A stretch of DNA of 64,000 bases from Larix kaempferi (Eukaryota; Streptophyta; Pinopsida; Pinales; Pinaceae). The first letter of the stretch is position 1; each line of letters starts with the position of its first letter. This document shows, piece after piece, positions 57,050-64,000 of this stretch. Location: assembly GCA_027924585.1 (NCBI GenBank), contig BSBM01000809.1:947001-1011000 (forward strand), written 5' to 3'. The position numbers were made by a program, and so were the translations under genes. The notes beneath the pieces are model-generated. The model made no database searches and was not told the origin of the DNA. It was given only the letters and a program-made list of their open reading frames with translations.

Positions 57050-57720
57050 CCAATTTACACAGTGATGATTTGTATGTCCAGTTTACACAGTGATTATATG
57101 TTTACATAGTGATGACTTACACAATAATGTGGCAGTCTGTATGATAGTCCTCAGTAATTTACATAGTGATGTGATGCCTACACAGTGATGATGTGTATGC
57201 TCAATTTACTCAGCAAGATGTTCAGATGCTTAAGTGATTAAATGTTCAGTGATATGATAGTGATATACAAATCTAGCAGCAAATAGAGAAATGATCAGTG
57301 ATACACATGCTTAATGTTGTTTATGCTTAGTGAGTCAGTACACAGTGATATGATAATTACACAGTGATATACAGTGATATGTTCAGAGATATACTCAGTA
57401 TATGCATGAATATTGATGAGCTAGCAGTAATGAAGAGCCAATAAAGCTTACAAAAGTATGCTCAACTTGATTACACAGTGATACATGTACTTAGAGATGC
57501 ATAATATATATATTCAATGAACCAGTAGCACACACAGAGAATTGTTCAAATGCTAGTAGTGGTTACACAGTGATATGATGTGCTAGTAATATGATACACA
57601 GTGTTATATGCTTAGTGGTGTACACAGGATTATATATGCTTAGTAATGTATGGAGTGATATATATAAACAATGATGCAATGATGACAATGATGAAATGAT
57701 AAACAGTGGTAATGAGCAGC
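57050..57720. repeat. degenerate ACACAGTGAT(A/G)(T/A)G motif field in the copia-3 LTR
   Basis: ACAGTGAT, AGTGATATG and TTACACAGTGAT recur some twenty times in about 650 bp without a strict period. The same field is at about 62280-62940 in the 3' LTR. There a short AT run has expanded to an (AT)n microsatellite at about 62707-62741. Confidence 0.65.
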
Positions 57721-58529
57721 TGGTACATTGGTTCAGTTGAATAGGATACATGAGCAACTTCCTTAACTCAATTTGGCTAAGTTGTATGAGTAGCTGGTTT
57801 GACTCGGGCGAACTGAGTCTTGTATACAGTTGGTTAGACTCAGATTGATTGAGTCGGTTGATGTGAGCAACAGGATGATTGCACAGGTTGACGAGCAGTG
57901 TTGCACAGTAGAGGTGCAGTGGTTAGTGGACAATTAATGAGCAGTGAATAGTTGATGAGAAGTGGTCAGTTGATGAGCAGTGACAGTGGTTGCGCAGTGT
58001 GGTACAGGTGTTGGATAGCAGGTCCGCAGGATCAGTGCAGTTTGTGGTTCAGTAGTTCAGTATTTATCTTCATATCAGGGTGGTAGGACGAGGCAAGGAA
58101 ATCTAGGGAGCTAAGGCTTCCTTCAGGTTGTAGCCTGTAAATCAGGGGGTTGTAGCCTCCTTCCAGTTGTAGCTGGAGAATTGAAGTCTTTGTAACAAAG
58201 GGAGTTGTTGCCTCCTCCTAGTTGTTGCTAGTAAATTATTATTATAAAGGCTTCTGTGGTTTTTCCCCCAGGACTTGGGTTTCCACGTAAAAATCTTGTG
58301 TATTGTGTTTTGATATGCTTCCTATGCGATGATGATATGATGACATGTGATGATGAGCTATAATTGTTAATAATGTTGATGATATAATGATAATGTGATA
58401 ATGCATTAATGAATGACGTACTCTGCATAAGATTGAACAAGCTGTTGTTGATTGTTCAAGTTGAAAAAGCAATAAAATCTATACGCATTGTTCACCCCCC
58501 CTCTCAGTGTGCTCGGTGTGTCCAACAAT

Positions 58530-58540
58530 TGGTATCAGAG
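58530..58540 (+). other. copia-3 primer binding site (initiator tRNA-Met type)
   Basis: TGGTATCAGAG lies 2 bp inside the LTR end, the same PBS class as copia-1 but on the opposite strand. Confidence 0.9.
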
Positions 58541-58591
58541 AAGGTCCTTCACAGAAAACCTTACCGTCCTTAAGGAGATCCTTAACACACC

Positions 58592-60263
58592 ATGGGGTTC
58601 TCAATGAATGGATTGTCTTGTGGGACAAATTACTTGATTTGGAAAATAAGAATGCGGGCTTATCTTGAAGCAGAAGGCAATGGGGTATGGAAGTCAGTGC
58701 TTACTGGGTACAATCATCTGAAGAAAGTGAAAACAACAGCTCAGAAGGAAGCAAAGAAAAATAATTCAATGGCTGTGGAATCCATTCTTGAAGGCTTATC
58801 AGATTCCATAAAAGAGAAGATTGGAAAGTGCAACATTGCTAGGGAACTATGGCTCAAAATAGAACATCTCTACTCCTCTAAGGAACATGAAGAAGAAGTT
58901 ATGAAACTCATGACTGCAAATCTGACAGATCTCCAAAAGAAGAAAATAGGAAAGTGCAACTCAATTGAAGAACTGTCAGTGAAGATATATCAACTCTACT
59001 CCATCGAAGAACAGAAAGCAGAAGACAACTCCATAGAAAGGTCAGCACAAGTTCCAGGTAAGTTGGAAGGCAAGTCTCCTGAACACCCTTTTTGTAATGT
59101 TTTTGAAGAAATGTGCTTATCAGGTCTAGAAGATAAGTGCTATTCTAAATTCATAGATTGTAATACTTCAAAATGTGATGAATCTCAATGTTCCTTGATA
59201 AATGATAGAAATGAATGTTTAAATAATGATATTTCTAATGCTTTGCAAAAGATTGAGAAACTTTGTGAACAGAACCAGGTATTGCAAGAGCAATTGGACA
59301 AATCTGATAAGAGGAATCAAGAAGAATATGAGAAAGCCACACAAACTATAATTGATCTAAATCTCCAAGTTGAAGAAGCTACCATAATCAAAGAAGCCAT
59401 ATCCAACTCTCTGAAAGACAACTTGAGAAGTCTGCTGCTGAAAATAAGACAATCAGAAGAAATTGATAAGCTCAGAAGACTAAGGAGAAAGAATTGACTC
59501 ACAAGCTTCAAGACAAAGTGAGATCAATATCTTACTTGACAAAATGCAGAAGGAAAGAACCGCCAGTCAGAAAGAAGATCCAAGTGACAAAAGGGGAATT
59601 CATTTTAGTCATGAGATTGAAGAGAAACTAAGAAGAAAACAAGAAGATGAAATCAAATCCTTGAAGATAGAATTACGAAAGGTATGTCTGGCGAATTTTG
59701 AATTTGAAAATGAACCCTCAGAACTCGGAAAAGAAAATCAAGAAATAAAAGGACAGATGGAAGACAGTATTGTCGTTGATTTGAAAGAACAGATAGAAGA
59801 AGTCAAGAAAATTGAAGAAGACCTAACAAGACAACTCCAAGAAAAGATAGAAATTTGTCAAAAGCAAGAATTGAAGATCCTCTCTCTAAAGGAAGATCTG
59901 AACAAGGCAACTGCTTAGTTGAAGACAAATTCAAAGATTGAAAAGAACATTGAAGAAAGTGAAAGTTCCAGGAAAACAGAAGAAAACGCTAATAATTATA
60001 CAGATATTTTCAGTAGATCCCATAATCAACAAGATTCAAGGAAGAATAGAAACATAGAAGTTGCATCACAAAGAAAATCATCTGCTCAAGGATATCCCAT
60101 GATGTTCAGTGGTCACTGCTACAAGTGTAACAACTATGGTCACAAAGCCATCCATTGCAGAGCTCATGACAGAATCACTCCAGAAAGAAATCAAGGTATG
60201 TTTTCCGATCAATGTTATAATTGTTATCATTATGGTCATTTTGCAAAACATTGCAAGATGTAG
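58592..60263 (+). pseudogene. copia-3 Gag: UBN2-like domain, coiled coil, two zinc knuckles (interrupted)
   Basis: 58592-59497 (301 codons) starts with a copia Gag pattern (GTNYLIWKIRMRAYLEAEGNGVW; AKKNNSMAVESILEGLSDSI; ARELWLKIEHLYSS). A repeat of the ELWLKIEHLYS phrase (ELSVKIYQLYS) follows about 40 residues later. It then passes into a long heptad-rich coiled coil. A stop or frame change near 59497 leads to 59544-59918, more coiled coil, and a TAG at 59916-59918. The same frame goes on in 59919-60263 with CYKCNNYGHKAIHC and CYNCYHYGHFAKHC, two CCHC knuckles, and ends at 60263. Knuckles at the extreme end with no protease beyond show that pol is absent. Confidence 0.8.
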
Positions 60264-60764
60264 GGAGAAGTTAAAGTTTGGAGAAGAAAGCAAGTTCAAT
60301 CAAATGTCATGAACAACAATCAATCTACCACAGTATGGAGAAGAAAGTTAGTAGATTGCCTCGTTGATCAAAACAAAAATGATGAAATTTCTGGGAAAAA
60401 CCCAATACCATTTTGTAGACTATCGATCAGTGTTATGAAGTGTAAAAGGAGCTATGTACTTGATTATCATGGATTGAGATCAATGATCACACTCTTCTCA
60501 GTATCCTACAGCAGTTGGTTCCAGCATACAAGTAGCAGTAGTGCCCAGTGATAGGGGGAGTAATATTGCTAAAAAAAGTTCTCGCTGCCATTGAACCAAA
60601 AAGGAAGAGAAGTTGTTGACAGGGGGAGCATGCCCTGAGACGGAGCTGTATTGTCAAATGATGTTCCCTTTGCCATTGATTCCAAAGGGGGAGAGAAACT
60701 ATGACAGGGAGAGATTGTTCTGAAAGGGAGCTTGAGTGTTGTCATCAATGACAAAGAGGGAGAT
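60264..60764 (+). other. copia-3 3' untranslated region with four purine-tract-like motifs
   Basis: AGGGGGAG or a close variant occurs at about 60553, 60621, 60686 and 60752, 65-69 bp apart. The last (AAAGAGGGAGAT) directly abuts the 3' LTR. The sequence between motifs is partly repeated (GCCATTGA..C.AAA.GG..GAGA). The small frame at 60309-60551 has no known features. Confidence 0.65.
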
Positions 60765-62710
60765 TGTTGATTAAGTTGTCAATGATGCCAACAGTGCTTG
60801 GTCATTGATGCCAACAATTGAGTCTTTGTGCCCCTTGTGGATCCCTTGAGGGTTAGTGTTTGGTTTGTGGTTGTCTATGTCAAAGGAGACCTTTTGACCT
60901 TGTCCAAGCCCAAGCTTGAAGCCCTCGGAGGCCTTGGGACAATGCCAAAATCCCTAGCTACCCATTAACTTGGTTAAGTGCCCCTAAGTCTGATTTGAGT
61001 CCATTGTTGTATCCTTGCTCATTAAAGCACTTATAAAGCATTGAAGAAGTGCTTGGACCCACAAGTTGGTCCTTAAGCCCACAAGCTTTATGAAGCTCAT
61101 GTTTGATGCCCTTGGGGGAGTTGGTTTTTAAGATGAAGACTTTGAAGGTTGAAGAATCTCATATGGTAACAAAGCACATGTTACTCTTACCCTTGTGGTC
61201 CTTGATACTTTGGTGCTATGATGGAGTCCTATGTGATGGGCTTGAAGACCTTGGAAAGCACCTTGTTTAAAAGAAATTGTATGATATCTTTGAAAGAGCC
61301 CTTGAAACCTTTGTGATTGAAAGTATGGTCTTTGTTCCCATCCCTTTGGGGTTTTGGTAGTCTTCGAAGCCCTTAATTGCCATTAAAGAACTTGAAATAG
61401 CCATCAACAAATTTTGAAGTCAATTTCCGATGTCCTGCACAAATTCAAGAAATGAGAGAGAAGGATTTTGTCAATACGAGCAAGACTTTCATAGGGAGAT
61501 AGTCCTCATCGTGCCCTTTCCGTTGATATGTAGAGCATCTCCTAACTCCTCTTGGTTGAAGAGATTTGAATTTTTGAAGTTTAATGATTAAATTCAAAAA
61601 TTAAATTGTAAGTAAAGCCAAGTCGGCCCAGTCAAAGGAAGTTTTTTTTTAATTATTTAAAATTTAATATTATAGCAAAGTTGACCAGGCTAAATTCTTC
61701 CACGTTAAACTGTATAAATAAGTGGAAACTCACCTCATTTTTTATGAATGTGTGGGAGTAATTGTGCTATGAAATTCGGATGGATATATGACTGCTACAA
61801 CCATAGAAGGTTAAAACTGATTTTTTTGCTTGACTTTCAGCTCTAATTTTGGGGGTATAAGCTATTAAGGCAGCCGCAGTAAAGTAATGCTCAGAAGTGT
61901 TGTTTACATGCTCTGAATTTCAGGTACAGTGGAAGAAGACTGAGGCAGGCACAGGGCTGAATTGTTTGTAGCAACAGATGACAAAAAGAAGTAGCATTTG
62001 CAGCTTCTCTTTAGGTCTGATTTTCGAGTACAGTTAGTGAGAAGCAGTTCTTCTACAACAGTACTTTCACTGATCCTTTTGTAGACTGAGGCTGCCATAG
62101 AAGACAAGCTTGGGGTAGCTCAGTCTGTGATGTTTCTCTGATTTTCGTGGATTAATGTAGATTGAGGCAATTGCAGCATGAATTTTTAGATGACATAGTA
62201 ACACAACAGATTACACTTTAAAGTTTCTTCAGGAGTTTGTGAGGTATGTGAAACTTCAAGAGACCAGACAAATGAAAAAGCCAATTTACACAGTGATTAT
62301 ATGTTTACATAGTGATGACTTACACAGTAATGTGGCAGTATGTATGATAGTCCTCAGTAATTTACATAGTGATGTGATGCCTACACAGTGATATACACAG
62401 TGATGATGTGTATGCTCAATTTACTCAGTAAGATGTTCAGATGCTTAAGTGATTAAATGTTCAGTGATATGATAGTGATATGCTAGCAGCAAACAGAGAA
62501 ATGATCAGTGATACACATGCTTAATGTTGTTTATGCTCAGTGAGTCAGTACACAGTGATATAATAATTACACAGTGATATACAGTGATATGTTCAGAGAT
62601 ATACTTAGTATATGCATGAATATTGATGAGCTAGCAGTAATGATGAGCCAGTAAAGCTTACACAAGTATGCTCAACTTGATTACACAATGATGCGTGTAC
62701 TTAGAGATGC

Positions 62711-62744
<34 letters not shown>

Positions 62745-63742
62745 GTGAACTAGTAGCACACACAGAGAAATGTTCGAATGCTAGTAGTGGTTACACAGTG
62801 ATATGACGTGCTAGTAATATGATACACAGTGTTATATACTCAGTGGTGTACACAGGATTATATATGCTCAATAATGTATGCAGTGATATATAGAAACAAT
62901 GATGCAATTATGACAATGATGAAATGATAAACAGTGGTAATGAGCAGCTGGTACATTGGTTCAGTTGAATAGGATACATGAGCAACTTCCTCAATTCAAT
63001 TTGGCTGAGTTGTATGAGTAGCTGGTTTGACTCAGACGAACTAAGTCTTGTATACAATTGGTTAGACTCAGATTGATTGAGTCGGTTGATGTGAGCAATA
63101 GGCTGATTGCACAGGTTGATGAGTAGTGTTGCAGTGGTCAGTGGACAGTTAATGAACAATGAACAGTTGATGAGAAGTGGTCAGTCAATGAACAGTAACA
63201 ATGGTTGTGCAGTGTGGTACAGGTGTTGGATAGCAAGTCCGCAGGATCAGTGCAGTTTGTGGTTCAATAGTTCAGTATTTATCTTCATATTAGGGTGGTA
63301 GGACGGAGCAAGAAAATCTAGGGAGTTAAGGCTTCTTTTAGGTTGTAGCTTGTAAATTAGGGGGTTGTACCCTCCTTCCAGTTGTAGCTGGAGAATTGAA
63401 GTCTTTGTAACAAAGGGAGTTGCTGCCTCTTTCCAGTTGTTGCTGATAAATTATTATTATAAAGGCTTCTGTGGTTTTTCCCCTGGGACTTGGGTTTCCA
63501 CGTAAAAATCTTGTGTATTGTGTTTTGATATGCTTCCTATGCGATGATGATATGATGACATGTGATGATGAGCTATAATTGTTAATAATGTTGATGATAT
63601 AATGATAATGTGATAATGCATTAATGAATGATGTACTCTGCATAAGATTGAACAAGCTGCTCTTGATTGTTAAAGTTGAAAAAGTAATAAAAGCTATACA
63701 CATTGTTCACCCCCTTTCTTAGTGTGCTCGGTGTGTCCAACA
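60765..63742 (+). repeat. copia-3 3' LTR (2,978 bp)
   Basis: Partner of 55328-58527. Relative to that copy it lacks about 230 bp at 61020 and carries an expanded AT microsatellite (about 62707-62741). Terminal TGTTG/CAACA retained. Confidence 0.88.
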
Positions 63743-64000
63743 ACATTTCTGATTAGATGAATGAGTAATGTTATGAGCAAATTATAAATGCTTAACGAAA
63801 TAGCAGATTTATGAATCATATTATGATAATTGAGGATAGTACTAATAATACATGTTTGTGAGAAATGTGTGTAGCGGCAGGTGAAACGGTTCACCGACGG
63901 ACACACAAGAGAATTGAAGGGTCGTAGAGTACGGACGATGTCGACTTCCGACGGAATACCACACATGAGCAGATAAGCACTGATCCACTTGCTCAAGAGA
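63743..64000. other. right flank of copia-3, no gene seen
   Basis: It begins ACATTT (target duplication one base in). The remaining 250 bp is AT-rich, then CG-containing (GACGGACACAC, GTCGACTTCCGACGG). No frame is supported before the window ends. Confidence 0.4.

Larger units (their letters stand above)
55328..58527 (+). repeat. copia-3 5' LTR (3,200 bp)
   Basis: It contains about 230 bp (roughly 55580-55810) that is missing from the 3' LTR. A TATA box sits at 56479-56488. A stretch at about 57050-57700 is dense in ACACAGTGAT-like motifs, and a CAGTTGATGAGCAGTG-like run lies near 57880-57990. No gene lies within it. Confidence 0.88.
55328..63742 (+). mobile_element. copia-3: Gag-only Ty1/copia element with about 3-kb LTRs (Sirevirus-like)
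   Basis: The 5' LTR is 55328-58527 (3,200 bp) and the 3' LTR 60765-63742 (2,978 bp). Ends are TGTTG...CAACA. The initiator tRNA-Met PBS is at 58530 and the internal region is only about 2.24 kb. CATTT flanks the left end (55323-55327) and occurs one base beyond the right end (63744-63748). The only coding content is a Gag with coiled coil and two zinc knuckles; no protease, integrase, RT or RNase H is present. Multiple GGGGGAG purine motifs before the 3' LTR recall Sireviruses. The LTRs differ by scattered substitutions plus a deletion, so it is moderately old. Confidence 0.85.

Overview
This is a gene-poor stretch of a large plant nuclear genome, most likely a conifer. There are no bacterial-type operons and no intact host gene that I can recognise. 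About 80% of the window is nested or abutting retroelements. The conifer assignment is an inference. It rests mainly on a Penelope-like retroelement that carries a GIY-YIG endonuclease, a type reported in plants from conifers, plus very long LTRs, Tat-type Ty3/gypsy elements and the depth of nesting.

Layout. 1-4350: AT-rich, mostly unassignable. 4609-8540 (minus strand): a decayed long coiled-coil protein gene with a TATA box and a leader intron donor upstream, and an LTR-like TATA/polyA block beyond its 3' end. 8682-24105: gypsy-1, a complete 15.4-kb Ty3/gypsy (Tat-like) element on the minus strand. It has 746/747-bp LTRs, a 5-bp duplication CCGAC, a PBS, a purine tract, gag-protease-RT-RNase H-integrase and a separate second RNase H. 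Its long 3' internal region holds an antisense, apparently spliced gene resembling the plant mobile domain, with its own TATA box. 24106-24715: CG-containing degenerate repeats.

25705-30488: copia-1, a minus-strand Ty1/copia relic with only gag and protease, abutting a related LTR-like block. 30489-35600: AT-rich, with one tandem duplication and no assignable gene. 35616-53704: a three-level nest. Copia-2 (same gag-protease-only design, minus strand) is split by gypsy-2 (36425-53320, plus strand, about 4.1-kb LTRs), and the 5' LTR of gypsy-2 is itself split by a Penelope-like element (36627-39781, minus strand). 53705-55327: unassigned repeats. 55328-63742: copia-3, a plus-strand element with 3-kb LTRs that encodes only a coiled-coil Gag with two zinc knuckles and has four purine-tract-like motifs before its 3' LTR.

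How it fits together. Gypsy-1 is the youngest-looking insertion (about 11 substitutions and one indel between its LTRs by eye). Its coding region carries only a handful of stops and frameshifts. Both gypsy elements pair a second RNase H with a native RNase H that has lost catalytic acidic residues, and the second domain sits at different places: after integrase in gypsy-1, between protease and RT in gypsy-2. Copia-1, copia-2 and copia-3 lack integrase and RT and would depend on enzymes from other elements. No tRNA, rRNA or CRISPR was seen.
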